From: Mesorhizobium sp.
GTDB lineage: Bacteria; Pseudomonadota; Alphaproteobacteria; Rhizobiales; Rhizobiaceae
Assembly: GCA_004020545.1 (NCBI GenBank)
Contig: SAQE01000002.1
Coordinates: 289,521 to 353,520, forward strand
Reading direction: 5' to 3'
Length of the DNA: 64,000 nucleotides
In this document: positions 32,617-41,857 of the stretch, piece by piece
How the letters are laid out: the number at the start of each line of letters is the position of its first letter
Numbering within the stretch: position 1 is the stretch's first letter
Position numbers and translations under genes: made by a program
Notes under the pieces: model-generated
Database searches by the model: none
Told to the model about the DNA's origin: nothing
What the model saw: only the letters and a program-made list of their open reading frames with translations

Positions 32617-32679
32617 CCTTCTCCCCTTGTGGGAGAAGGTGGATCGGCGCGCAGCGCCGAGACGGATGAGGGGCGCTGG
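32617..32679. repeat. Palindromic mosaic repeat, left copy of an inverted pair
   Basis: A composite of hairpin CTTCTCCC/GGGAGAAG around CTTGT, a second hairpin TCGGCGC/GCGCCGA, and a tail CGGATGAGGGGCGCTGG. An inverted copy with a different second hairpin lies at 32745-32803. The intergenic stretch 32495-32812 holds no gene besides this pair. Confidence 0.85.
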
Positions 32680-32744
32680 AAGAAATGAGGCGCAATAAAA
32701 TCAAATAATTACAATCGCTTAGGCCATTCAATGCAGCGATCCGT

Positions 32745-32803
32745 CCAGCACCCCTCATCCGACCTCGCTTCGCGAGGCCACCTTCTCCCACAAGGGGAGA
32801 AGG
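32745..32803. repeat. Palindromic mosaic repeat, right copy of an inverted pair
   Basis: Read on the minus strand it repeats the left copy: the CTTCTCCC/GGGAGAAG hairpin, then CCTCGC/GCGAGG instead of TCGGCGC/GCGCCGA, then the CGGATGAGGGG tail with GCTGG. The outer hairpins and tails match closely while the central hairpin differs. It ends 9 bases before the lacI-type stop codon and may also serve as a transcript end. Confidence 0.85.
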
Positions 32804-32812
32804 AGAGGGCGC

Positions 32813-33838
32813 TCAATCACTCTCTCTTGCAATCAGCTCCAGCGGCCAGACCTCGCGCATGATGCGCACGCCTTCCGGACCGGCATAGGCCGGAAGCGAG
32901 GCCAGCAGCATCTCGGCCAGCCGCCGGCCCATGGGCTCCAGCGACGGACGGAAGGCGGTCAGCGCCGGCGAGAAGTAGCGGCAGAGCGGCGTGTCGACGA
33001 TGACGATCACCGCGATGTCGAGGCCGGGCCTGATGCCCATCTCGGCCAGTGCCTTGCAACCGCCGAGCGCCATGGCATCATTGTTGAAGATGATGGCTGT
33101 CGGCCGGTCCTTTGACAGCACCACGCGCGGCGTCACCTCGTAGCCGCCGGCCTCGTTGATGAAGCCGTCGGCGATCAGGCCGGGGTCGACTTCGATGCCA
33201 TGCCTCTTCAGCGCCTTGCGGTAGCCGTCGAGGAACAGGTAGCCGAAGTTGAGATCGAGCGAAGGGCGGATGGCGGCAATGCGGCGGTGGCCGCGCGCGA
33301 CCAGCCGGTCGACGGCTTCATCGCCCGCCCTCTCGAAATCGATATCGAGCGAAGGATAGGTGTCGCCGCCGGATTGACTTCGGCCAAGCGTGGCGAAGGG
33401 AAAGCCGGCCTTGCTGAGATAGTCGATCCGATCGTCTTCCCGCCGTGTATTGGCCAACACGACCGCGTCGGCCCGGCGCGTCTCAACCACGCGGCGCAGC
33501 CTCTCCTGCTGATATTGGCCGGGCTCACCCATGACGACCATCAGATCTAGGTCATACTCGGCGAGCCGCGCCTGCAGACCGGTCAGGAACGGGATGAAGA
33601 ACGGCTCGCCATATTGCTGGTCGCCCGGATGCGGTTGCAGCATGAAGGCGATTGAACGGGTGGCGCCCTGCCTGAGGCTGCGGCCGGACTGATTGGGCGA
33701 ATAGTTCAGCTTCCTGGCCGCGTCGAGCACGCGCTGGCGCGTCTCGGCATTGACGTCGGCACGGCCGTTCAGCGCGCGCGACACGGTGCCGATCGAAATG
33801 TTCAGGTGACGTGCGAGATCGTGGATGCTGGACGCCAA
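32813..33838 (-). CDS. LacI family transcriptional regulator
   Basis: Sugar-responsive repressor. The N-terminal helix-turn-helix and hinge read IHDLARHLNISIGTVSRALNG and TRQRVLDAARKLNYSPN; the rest is a periplasmic-binding-protein-like effector domain. I choose TTG at 33838, 9 bases after AGGGGGAG, which puts the HTH right at the N-terminus (341 residues); an ATG at 33925 would add a 29-residue tail. It is divergent from the dehydrogenase/ABC operon, whose promoter carries a twin LacI-type operator, so it very likely controls that operon. Confidence 0.9.
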   Translation of the reverse strand: MASSIHDLARHLNISIGTVSRALNGRADVNAETRQRVLDAARKLNYSPNQSGRSLRQGATRSIAFMLQPHPGDQQYGEPFFIPFLTGLQARLAEYDLDLMVVMGEPGQYQQERLRRVVETRRADAVVLANTRREDDRIDYLSKAGFPFATLGRSQSGGDTYPSLDIDFERAGDEAVDRLVARGHRRIAAIRPSLDLNFGYLFLDGYRKALKRHGIEVDPGLIADGFINEAGGYEVTPRVVLSKDRPTAIIFNNDAMALGGCKALAEMGIRPGLDIAVIVIVDTPLCRYFSPALTAFRPSLEPMGRRLAEMLLASLPAYAGPEGVRIMREVWPLELIARESD

Positions 33839-33918
33839 GGCCGGTTCTCCCCCTGTCTTCGCTAGCACCGGCGGCTGCTCAGGCCAAGCAGCCGATGACG
33901 ATTTTCGCGAGCGGGCGA

Positions 33919-33974
33919 TTGACATTCTACGCCATCGGGTGTGTTGTCGTAAACGTTTACGGGAAAACGTTTAC
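33919..33974 (+). promoter_or_regulatory. Promoter with tandem LacI-type operators for the sugar operon
   Basis: A perfect -35 TTGACA at 33919-33924 is followed by 17 bases and a weak -10 TGTTGT at 33942-33947. Directly downstream are two palindromes sharing the core AAACGTTT: GTAAACGTTTAC at 33949-33960 and GAAAACGTTTAC at 33963-33974, centres 14 bp apart. The CG-centred palindrome is the LacI/GalR family type. Repressor bound here would block the start region of the operon. Confidence 0.8.
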
Positions 33975-34035
33975 GGTGATGCCGTGGATGCTGTGACACT
34001 CGGCCTGGAGGGGTCGAGCGGAGGAGGAACGCTGG

Positions 34036-35067
34036 ATGATAAAGGTCGTCCTGGTCGGGTGCGGAGCCATGAGCAGGCACTGGCTCGACGCCGTGAAGCA
34101 GATCGAGGGGCTCGCTATTGCCGGCCTTGTCGACCTCGATGCCGAGCGGGCGCAGGCGAGGGCACGGGAATACGAGCTCTCCAACGCCGTCATCGGCACC
34201 AGCCTCGACGCCGTTCTCGACCAGACCAAGCCCGATGCCGTGTTCGATGTCGTGGTCCCTGCGGCGCGCCGCGAGGTCGCGCTCTCCGCCTTCGCCCATC
34301 ATTGCCATCTTCTCACCGAGAAGCCACTCGCCGACAGCCCCGCGAACGCGCGCGCCATCGTCGAAGCCGCGCGCCAGGCCGGGCGCATCCACGCCGTCGT
34401 CCAGAACCGCCGCTATGTCGCCAATGTCAGGCGGATCAGGCGCTTCCTCGACTCCGGCGCCATCGGCAAGCCGACCAGCATCCATGCGGATTTCTTCATC
34501 GCGCCGCATTTCGGCGGCTTTCGCGAGGAGATGGCCCACGTGCTGCTGCTCGACATGGCGATCCACACGTTCGATGCTGCTCGCTACATGGTCGCCGGCG
34601 AGCCGGCCAGCGTCTATTGCCAGGAATGGGAGCCGGCCAATTCGTGGTACCGGCAGGGATCGTCGGCCAGCGCCGTCTTCGATCTCGGCGGCGGCAAGGT
34701 CTTCACCTATGCCGGCTCCTGGTGCGCGGACGGCTTCCGCACCAGTTGGGAAAGCGCATGGCGGATCGTCGCCGAGCGCGGCAGCCTGCTCTGGGACGGT
34801 CATGATGGGCTGAAGGCAGAGGTGGTTGCGCCTGGCCGCGACGGTATCATCGACAAGACCCAGCCGATCGACGTGCCGACGCTCGACCCCGTTGATCGGG
34901 TGGGCGGACATCTCGGCATCATCAAGGATTTCATGCACGCGATCGAGACCGGTAGCGAGCCGGAGACGCGCGGCGCCGACAACATCAAGAGCCTGGCCAT
35001 GGTCTTCGGCGCCATCGAAAGCGCGGAAACCGGGCGGCGCGTCGCGATCGTGGCTGAGGAAGGATGA
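34036..35067 (+). CDS. Gfo/Idh/MocA family oxidoreductase
   Basis: NAD(P)-dependent sugar or cyclitol dehydrogenase of 343 residues. The Rossmann start reads IKVVLVGCGAMSRHW, and the family lysine is in EKPLADSP near residue 96. The C-terminal alpha/beta domain contains HVLLLDMAIHTFDAARYM, with the usual D/H catalytic pair. GGAGGAGG precedes the ATG. It is the first gene of the LacI-controlled operon and overlaps the next gene by 4 bases. Confidence 0.88.
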   Translation: MIKVVLVGCGAMSRHWLDAVKQIEGLAIAGLVDLDAERAQARAREYELSNAVIGTSLDAVLDQTKPDAVFDVVVPAARREVALSAFAHHCHLLTEKPLADSPANARAIVEAARQAGRIHAVVQNRRYVANVRRIRRFLDSGAIGKPTSIHADFFIAPHFGGFREEMAHVLLLDMAIHTFDAARYMVAGEPASVYCQEWEPANSWYRQGSSASAVFDLGGGKVFTYAGSWCADGFRTSWESAWRIVAERGSLLWDGHDGLKAEVVAPGRDGIIDKTQPIDVPTLDPVDRVGGHLGIIKDFMHAIETGSEPETRGADNIKSLAMVFGAIESAETGRRVAIVAEEG

Positions 35068-35975
35068 CGATGCCAAACCCGCTTCTCGACATCAGGATCG
35101 GCACCATGGTGCGGGCCAATCTCGACGATCCGGCAGCCTATATCAGACAGATCCTGCCGCTTGGCTTCGAGAGCATCCAGCCTTTCTTCTGGCAGACGCT
35201 GGGGGACAAGGATCTGCCGCGGCTCGCCGGAGAGATCCGCGAGGCGATCGGCGACGCCGACGTGACGGTGTCCTCGATCGGCGTGTTCGGCAATCCGCTG
35301 GAAAACGGCGATGTCGACCGCGGCGTGCTCGCGGCCTGGGAGAGGGTCATCGACAACGCGCATCTGTTCGGCGTTTCCACGGTCAGCGGCTTCACCGGCC
35401 GCATCCGCGGCAAGAAGCTGACCGACAGCCTGCCGCGCTTCCGCGAGGTCTGGGGACCGCTGGCCAGGCGCGCCGCCGACAAGGGCGTGCGGATCGCCTT
35501 CGAGAACTGCGCCATGGACGGCAACTGGGCGAGCGGCGACTGGAACATCGCCCACAATCCCGATGCCTGGGAGCTGATGTTCAACGAGTTGCCAAACGAC
35601 AATCTCGGCCTCGAATGGGAGCCCTGCCACCAGCTCGTCTATCTGATCGATCCGATCCCGCAGATCCGCAAATGGGCGCCGCGCATCTTCCATGTCCACG
35701 GCAAGGACGCGACCGTGCGCTGGGACGTTATCCGCGAGCATGGCGTGTTCGGCCGCCTGCCCTTCGTGCAGATGCGCACACCGGGCTTCGGCGACAGCGA
35801 CTGGACGCGGGTGATCAGCGAATTGCGGCTGGCCGGCTACAAGGGCGCCATCGACATCGAGGGCTGGCACGACCCGGTCTATCGCGGCGACCTCGAGATC
35901 ACCGGCCAGGTCAGGGCGCTCGACTATCTGAAGCAGTGCAGGGGAGGCGCGAGCTACCTGTCGAACCCGATGTGA
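35064..35975 (+). CDS. TIM-barrel sugar phosphate isomerase/epimerase family protein
   Basis: Xylose-isomerase-like TIM barrel (PF01261) of 303 residues. Likely metal ligands are the Glu in RIAFENC, the Glu in LGLEWEPCHQ, His in FHVHGKD and the Glu in IDIEGWHD. Such proteins interconvert keto-sugars or act on inositol derivatives. Its overlap with the dehydrogenase gene suggests the two act in sequence on the imported compound. The exact reaction is unknown. Confidence 0.85.
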   Translation: MTMPNPLLDIRIGTMVRANLDDPAAYIRQILPLGFESIQPFFWQTLGDKDLPRLAGEIREAIGDADVTVSSIGVFGNPLENGDVDRGVLAAWERVIDNAHLFGVSTVSGFTGRIRGKKLTDSLPRFREVWGPLARRAADKGVRIAFENCAMDGNWASGDWNIAHNPDAWELMFNELPNDNLGLEWEPCHQLVYLIDPIPQIRKWAPRIFHVHGKDATVRWDVIREHGVFGRLPFVQMRTPGFGDSDWTRVISELRLAGYKGAIDIEGWHDPVYRGDLEITGQVRALDYLKQCRGGASYLSNPM

Positions 35976-36076
35976 GGATCGGCCGGCGGAGGAGCCGGCC
36001 GAAAGACCGCGGCGCCGTGCCGAGGCAATCGTCGAAAACACCCTCCGTTGCGAGGGACCAAAAGGGAGGAACGTGC

Positions 36077-37090
36077 ATGAGCATGACGACCAGAAGGACT
36101 GTTCTGCGCTCGACCGTCGTGGCGACCGCCGCGGCGCTGTGCGCCTCGATCTCCACCTTGCCGGCGCGGGCGCTCGACGCCCAATGGTGCAAGGACGTTC
36201 ACATCCGCTTCTTCGTCGGCGGCGCCGAGGGCGACGCCTTCGGCACCATCGTCTACAATGGCGCCAAGCAGGCGGCCGCCGATCTCGGGCCGAAAGTCGA
36301 CTACATCTTCTCCCAATGGGATGTCGAGAAGATGGTCCAGCAATTGCGCGAGGCGGTCGCGGTCAAGCCCCAGGGCATCGCCATGATGGGCCATCCGGGC
36401 GACGCCGCGATCATGCCGCTGGCCGAACAGGCGCATAAGGACGGCGTCAAGATGATGTACCAGAACGTTCCGGTGCCGAAGGTGGTGGCGGCGTTCGGCG
36501 GCGGCTATGTCGGCGCCCAGCAGGAGCAGCAGGGCCGCGCGCTCGGCGCCGAGGCGTTCAAGCTCGGCAAGCTTAAGGCCGGCGACAAGGCGATCATGAT
36601 CGGTCCGTTCGAGAACGAGAACCGAGGCGCGCGCGAGCGCGGCACGGTGGCGGCGCTGAAGGAGGCGGGCGTCGAGGTGATCCAGCTCTCCTCGCCGCCG
36701 AGCGGCGAATGGGCCTCCGATCCCAATCTCGCCATTCCGGTGATCACGGCGGCGCTGCTCAACCATCCCGACGTCAAGGCGGTCGGCTATCCCGGCGGAC
36801 AGATGCTCGGCAACGTCGCCACATACATGCAGGCGGCGGGACGCAAACCCGGCGACATCTTCAACTTCGGCTTCGATACCAGCCCGCAGATCGTCGAAGG
36901 GTTCAAGGGCGGCTGGGTGCAGCTCACGGCCGACCAGCAGCCGTTCTTGCAGGGCTATTTGCCGATCCTCAGCCTCTGCCAGCAGGTGGTGCTGGGGCTG
37001 GCGCCGATGAATGTCGATACCGGCGCCGGCTTCGTCACGCCGCAGAACTACGAGATTGTTTCCGAGCTGGCCAAGCAGGCGCTGCGTTGA
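36077..37090 (+). CDS. Sugar ABC transporter substrate-binding protein
   Basis: Periplasmic binding protein of the ribose/fructose type (PF13407), 337 residues. A signal peptide with a twin-arginine-like TRRTVLRS start ends near ARA at residue 32. The mature part shows the two-lobe fold: IRFFVGGAEGDAFGTIVYNGAKQAA, then VKPQGIAMMGHPGD, and VKAVGYPGGQML. A strong AAAGGGAGGA site stands ahead of ATG 36077. First of three transporter genes; ligand not known. Confidence 0.9.
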   Translation: MSMTTRRTVLRSTVVATAAALCASISTLPARALDAQWCKDVHIRFFVGGAEGDAFGTIVYNGAKQAAADLGPKVDYIFSQWDVEKMVQQLREAVAVKPQGIAMMGHPGDAAIMPLAEQAHKDGVKMMYQNVPVPKVVAAFGGGYVGAQQEQQGRALGAEAFKLGKLKAGDKAIMIGPFENENRGARERGTVAALKEAGVEVIQLSSPPSGEWASDPNLAIPVITAALLNHPDVKAVGYPGGQMLGNVATYMQAAGRKPGDIFNFGFDTSPQIVEGFKGGWVQLTADQQPFLQGYLPILSLCQQVVLGLAPMNVDTGAGFVTPQNYEIVSELAKQALR

Positions 37091-37166
37091 CCTCCCAAGC
37101 TGCCGGCCGGGATTATTGCCCGGCCGGCGAGATGACCGGCAGACAGACAATTCCAGCGAGGATCGC

Positions 37167-37954
<788 letters not shown>

Positions 37955-37955
<1 letters not shown>

Positions 37956-39001
37956 TGAGCAAGGCCATGGAACCCGATCTGCAGACTCCGCTGGGGAGAA
38001 CAAGCGGCCAGGCAGCCAAGGAATGGAGCCATCCGTCCAATCACTGGCTGCGCGGCTTCGTCCTCGACAATCGCGCATCGCTGGGCACGCTCGCGGTGTT
38101 CATCGTCATGATGGCGGTGTTCATCATCGCCAACCCGACCGTCTTCACCACCTGGTATCTCTACAGCTCGGTGCTGACGACGCTGCCTGTCGCGCTGTTC
38201 GTGGTGGTGCCGCTGGTCTTCGTCGTCACTTGCGGCGAGATCGACCTGTCGTTCCCGGCGACGATGGGCTTTGCCTCCTGGGTCTTCGCGCTGGTGGTGC
38301 AGGCGGGCTACGATCCATTCCTCGGCATTGCCGCGGCGCTGGTCACTGGCACGCTGCTCGGCTTCCTTGTCGGCTCGCTGGTGGTCTATGGCGGGCTGTC
38401 GTCGCTGATCGCCACGCTCGGCATGAATTTCCTGCTGCGCGGCCTGATTCAGATCATCAACGAGGGCAAGTCGACGGCGCTGACAAACCTTGCCGATAGC
38501 CGGGCTTACGCGATCTTCTCAAGCCAGCTTTTCGGCATTCCGGTGCAGATCTTCTGGGCGATCGCCTTCGTCGTCTTTTCCGCGCTGCTCTACAATCGCC
38601 ACCGCTTCGGTGCGCAGGTGAAAGTGGTCGGCGACAATCCGGACAGCGCCAAGCAGATGGGCATCGACGTCAAGCTCGTGCGGGTAAAGGTGTTCGTCTT
38701 CACCGGCATCGGGGCGGCGATCGCCGGCACCTTCTCGGTGATGATCAACTTCACCTGGTGGCCGACGGCGGGCGACGGCTATCTGCTGCCGGTGCTGGCC
38801 TCGGTGTTCGTCGGCGGCACGCCGACCTGGGGCGGCATCGGCACGGTAGTCGGCGGCGCGATCGGCGCGGTCACGGTGTCGTTCATCCAGACCGGCGTGG
38901 TGGCAGCGGGCTTGAGCGGCTTCTATGTCCAGTTCTTCAATGGGCTGATCATCATCCTGTCGCTGCTCGGCCACAAATGGAACCAGGCGAGATACCGGTG
39001 A
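37955..39001 (+). CDS. Sugar ABC transporter permease
   Basis: BPD_transp_2 family inner-membrane permease of 348 residues with about 9-10 hydrophobic segments. Family blocks VVTCGEIDLSFPATMGF, GLSSLIATLGMNFLLRGL and VVGDNPDSAKQMGI are clear. TGATG overlap with the ATPase gene shows translational coupling. It completes a one-permease, FrcCAB-like importer. The convergent helicase gene ends 10 bases away. Confidence 0.92.
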
Positions 39002-39010
39002 GAGGGCGGC

Positions 39011-41677
39011 TCAAACCCCGGTGACAAACCCGTCCAGCACGCGTTTCTGGCCGGCCTTGTCGAAGTCGATGGTGAGCTTGTTGCCGTCGATTGCCGCGAT
39101 GTTGCCGTTGCCGAATTTCTGGTGGAACACGCGGTCGCCTAGCTTGAAGGCGGAGGGCGTGTCGGCGACGGATTTGGCGACCAGCTCGCCCTCGATGGTG
39201 CGGCCCTTCACGCTCGTCCTGCCGGCGCCATAGCCGCTGTCGGTCTCGCCGTAGCCGATGCGCTCGACCTGGTGGCCGGAACGTGTGCCCCAGTTGCGGT
39301 CGGTCGCCTCGGTGCGGTTCGCCTGCGCGCGCTGCCAGCCGGGCGTCGCATAGGTGTTGGAAAAGCTGCCGGATTTCTCGGCGCCGATATTGTCGAAGCG
39401 CGACGCGCCATAGGGGTTCTGCCGGCCGCCGCCGCGGCCTGAGGCGAATGAGCCACCGCCGTAAGGGTTGCCATAGCCGCCATAGGAATTGCCGCCGTCC
39501 GCGACATCGACATGGGTCTCCGGCAGCTCGTCGAGGAAACGCGACGGGATCGTCGACTGCCACAGCCCATGGATCAAGCGGTTGGAGACGAACCAGATAT
39601 GCAGGTTCTTCTTCGCGCGTGTCAGGCCGACATAGGCAAGCCGGCGCTCTTCCTCCAGGCCCGAGCGGCCGCCTTCGTCCAGCGCGCGCTGATGCGGGAA
39701 CAGGCCTTCCTCCCAGCCGGGAAGGAAGACGGTCTCGAATTCGAGGCCTTTGGCCGAGTGCAGCGTCATGATCGAGACCGCGTCGAGCGATTCGCCTTGC
39801 TCGGCTTCCATGACCAGCGCCACATGCTCGAGGAAGGAGCGCAGCGATTCATACTCCTCCATGGAGCGGATCAGTTCCTTCAGGTTCTCCAGCCGCCCGG
39901 GCGCTTCCGCCGAGCGGTCGTTCTTCCACATGTCGGTGTAGCCGCTCTCCTCGAGAATGGTCTCGGCGAGCTCGGTGTGCGGCTTGGTCTCCAGCGCCTT
40001 CTGCCAACGCTCGAAATTGGCCGCGACCTCGCGCAAGGCGGCGCGCGGCTTCGGCTTCAACTCGTCGCTTTCGGCAAGCGTCGCGGCGGCCTCCAGCATC
40101 GGGATGCGTAATGCCCGCGCCGTATCGTGGATCTGGCGGATGGTGGCTTCGCCGAGCCCGCGCTTCGGCACGTTGACGATGCGCTCGAAAGCGAGGTCGT
40201 CGCCGCTGTTGGCGACGACACGGAAGAAGGCCAGCGCATCGCGGATTTCCATCCGCTCGTAGAAACGCGGGCCGCCGATGACGCGGTAGTTAAGGCCAAG
40301 CGTGATGAAACGGTCTTCGAAGGCGCGCATCTGGAAGGACGCGCGCACCAGGATCGCCATGTCGTTCAGATTGTGCTTCTGGCGCTGGTAGGCCTCGATC
40401 GTCTCGCCGATGGCGCGCGCTTCTTCTTCCGAGTCCCAGGCGGCATGGACATGCACCTTGTCGTCTTCGGGATCGTCGCGGTCGGTGAACAGCGTCTTGC
40501 CGAAGCGGCCTTCATTGTAGGCGATGAGGTGCGAGGCCGCGCCCAGGATGTGGGCGGTCGAGCGGTAGTTGCGCTCCAGCCGGATGATGGTGGCACCCGG
40601 GAAATCCTTGTCGAAGCGCAGGATGTTGTCGACCTCGGCGCCGCGCCAGCCATAGATCGACTGGTCGTCGTCGCCGACGCAGCAGATGTTTACGGTGGCG
40701 CGGGTTTCGGCCGATCGCGCCTTACCCTCCCCTAGATGGGGAGGGTCGTCGCGAAGCGACGGGGAGGGGTGACCGGCGCCGGCGCTGCCACCCCCACCCG
40801 CGCCGCTCCGCGGCGCGACCTCCCCCATCGAGGGGGAGGTAGGTCTTTGCGCCAGCAAGCGCAGCCACATGTACTGCGCGGTGTTGGTGTCCTGGTACTC
40901 GTCGACCAGGATGTATTTGAACTTGCGGTGATAGTCCTTCAGCACGTCCGGATAGGCGCGGAAGATGCGGATCGGGTGGTAGAGCAGGTCGCCGAAGTCG
41001 CAGGCGTTCAGCGTCTGCAGCCGCTCCTGATAGGCCTTGTAGAGCTGGCGGCCCTTGCCGTTGCCGAAGCTGCGCGCATCGCCTTCCGCAATCTCGTCAG
41101 GACCGAGGCCCTTGTTCTTCCAGTTATCGATCATCTGGGCGAACTGCTTGGCCGGCCAGCGCTTGTCGTCCAGCCCTTCGGCCTGGATGATCTGCTTGAT
41201 CAGCCGCACCACGTCGTCGGTGTCGAGGATGGTGAAATCGGATTTCAGCCCGGCAAGCTCGGCATGGCGGCGCAACAGCTTGACGCCGATCGAATGGAAG
41301 GTGCCGAGCCAGGGCATGCCTTCAACGTTGCCTTCGCCGATCAGCAAGCCGATGCGCTGCTTCATCTCGCGCGCGGCCTTGTTGGTGAAGGTCACGGCGA
41401 GGATCTGCGAGGGGAAAGCCCTGCCCGTGGCAAGGATATGGGCGATGCGCGTGGTCAAAACCCGCGTCTTGCCGGTGCCGGCGCCGGCCAGAACCAGAAC
41501 CGGGCCTTCGGTGGTCTCAACCGCCAGCCGCTGCTCGGGATTGAGGCCCTTCAGATAATCGGGCGCACTGTTTTGAGCGCTGCGGGCCGCCATGGCGCGC
41601 GCGGCAATACCGGACGGGGCCGCGGGCCGCGCATTCGGTTCGTCAAAGAAGGGCATGTCTTCCGAAAACCCGGACAT
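39011..41677 (-). CDS. uvrD: UvrD/PcrA-type DNA helicase with an apparent repeat-derived insert
   Basis: SF1A 3'-5' helicase used in excision repair and replication restart. Walker A AGAGTGKT is at residues 64-71, motif II DEYQDTN near 260, motif III VGDDDQSIYGWRGA, and motifs V-VI MTLHSAKGLEFE and RLAYVGLTRAKKNL. The C-terminus has a glycine/serine-rich linker and a tudor-like end (LGDRVFHQKFGNGNIAAIDGNK). At 888 residues it is long for the family. Between motifs II and III, about residues 279-318 are a proline/glycine-rich stretch encoded by the palindromic repeat at 40724-40840, where relatives have only a short turn. Confidence 0.93.
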   Translation of the reverse strand: MSGFSEDMPFFDEPNARPAAPSGIAARAMAARSAQNSAPDYLKGLNPEQRLAVETTEGPVLVLAGAGTGKTRVLTTRIAHILATGRAFPSQILAVTFTNKAAREMKQRIGLLIGEGNVEGMPWLGTFHSIGVKLLRRHAELAGLKSDFTILDTDDVVRLIKQIIQAEGLDDKRWPAKQFAQMIDNWKNKGLGPDEIAEGDARSFGNGKGRQLYKAYQERLQTLNACDFGDLLYHPIRIFRAYPDVLKDYHRKFKYILVDEYQDTNTAQYMWLRLLAQRPTSPSMGEVAPRSGAGGGGSAGAGHPSPSLRDDPPHLGEGKARSAETRATVNICCVGDDDQSIYGWRGAEVDNILRFDKDFPGATIIRLERNYRSTAHILGAASHLIAYNEGRFGKTLFTDRDDPEDDKVHVHAAWDSEEEARAIGETIEAYQRQKHNLNDMAILVRASFQMRAFEDRFITLGLNYRVIGGPRFYERMEIRDALAFFRVVANSGDDLAFERIVNVPKRGLGEATIRQIHDTARALRIPMLEAAATLAESDELKPKPRAALREVAANFERWQKALETKPHTELAETILEESGYTDMWKNDRSAEAPGRLENLKELIRSMEEYESLRSFLEHVALVMEAEQGESLDAVSIMTLHSAKGLEFETVFLPGWEEGLFPHQRALDEGGRSGLEEERRLAYVGLTRAKKNLHIWFVSNRLIHGLWQSTIPSRFLDELPETHVDVADGGNSYGGYGNPYGGGSFASGRGGGRQNPYGASRFDNIGAEKSGSFSNTYATPGWQRAQANRTEATDRNWGTRSGHQVERIGYGETDSGYGAGRTSVKGRTIEGELVAKSVADTPSAFKLGDRVFHQKFGNGNIAAIDGNKLTIDFDKAGQKRVLDGFVTGV
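40724..40840. repeat. Inverted pair of palindromic mosaic repeats inside uvrD
   Basis: Left unit: hairpin ACCCTCCCC/GGGGAGGGT (40724-40746) then CGTCGC/GCGACG (40747-40761) and a GGGAGGGGTG tail. Right unit, inverted: CACCCCCACC-like tail, hairpin CGCGCCGC/GCGGCGCG (40799-40817), then ACCTCCCCC/GGGGGAGGT (40818-40840). This is the same three-module plan as the intergenic pair at 32617-32803, but here it is read through in frame by the helicase gene. Confidence 0.85.
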
Positions 41678-41857
41678 CGCCCCGAATGTAGTGATTCGGC
41701 AGCGAAAGGCCAGAAGCGTCTACGTTTTGTTCCATTTTTGCGCTGCTCTGGTTCGCTTGACAGGCGCGGCCGGGGAGGGAAAGCTGCCGGCAGGGCAGGG
41801 ACGGCACGCCGTTGCCTGAGAGGCGCCGCGCGGCGCAACAGTCGAAGGAGTATCATC

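Noticed and set aside
40736-41857. Long upstream extension of the glucose dehydrogenase frame
   Set aside because: The extension is antisense to uvrD and begins in a repeat; the TTG at 41858 has a good ribosome site and gives a normal protein length.
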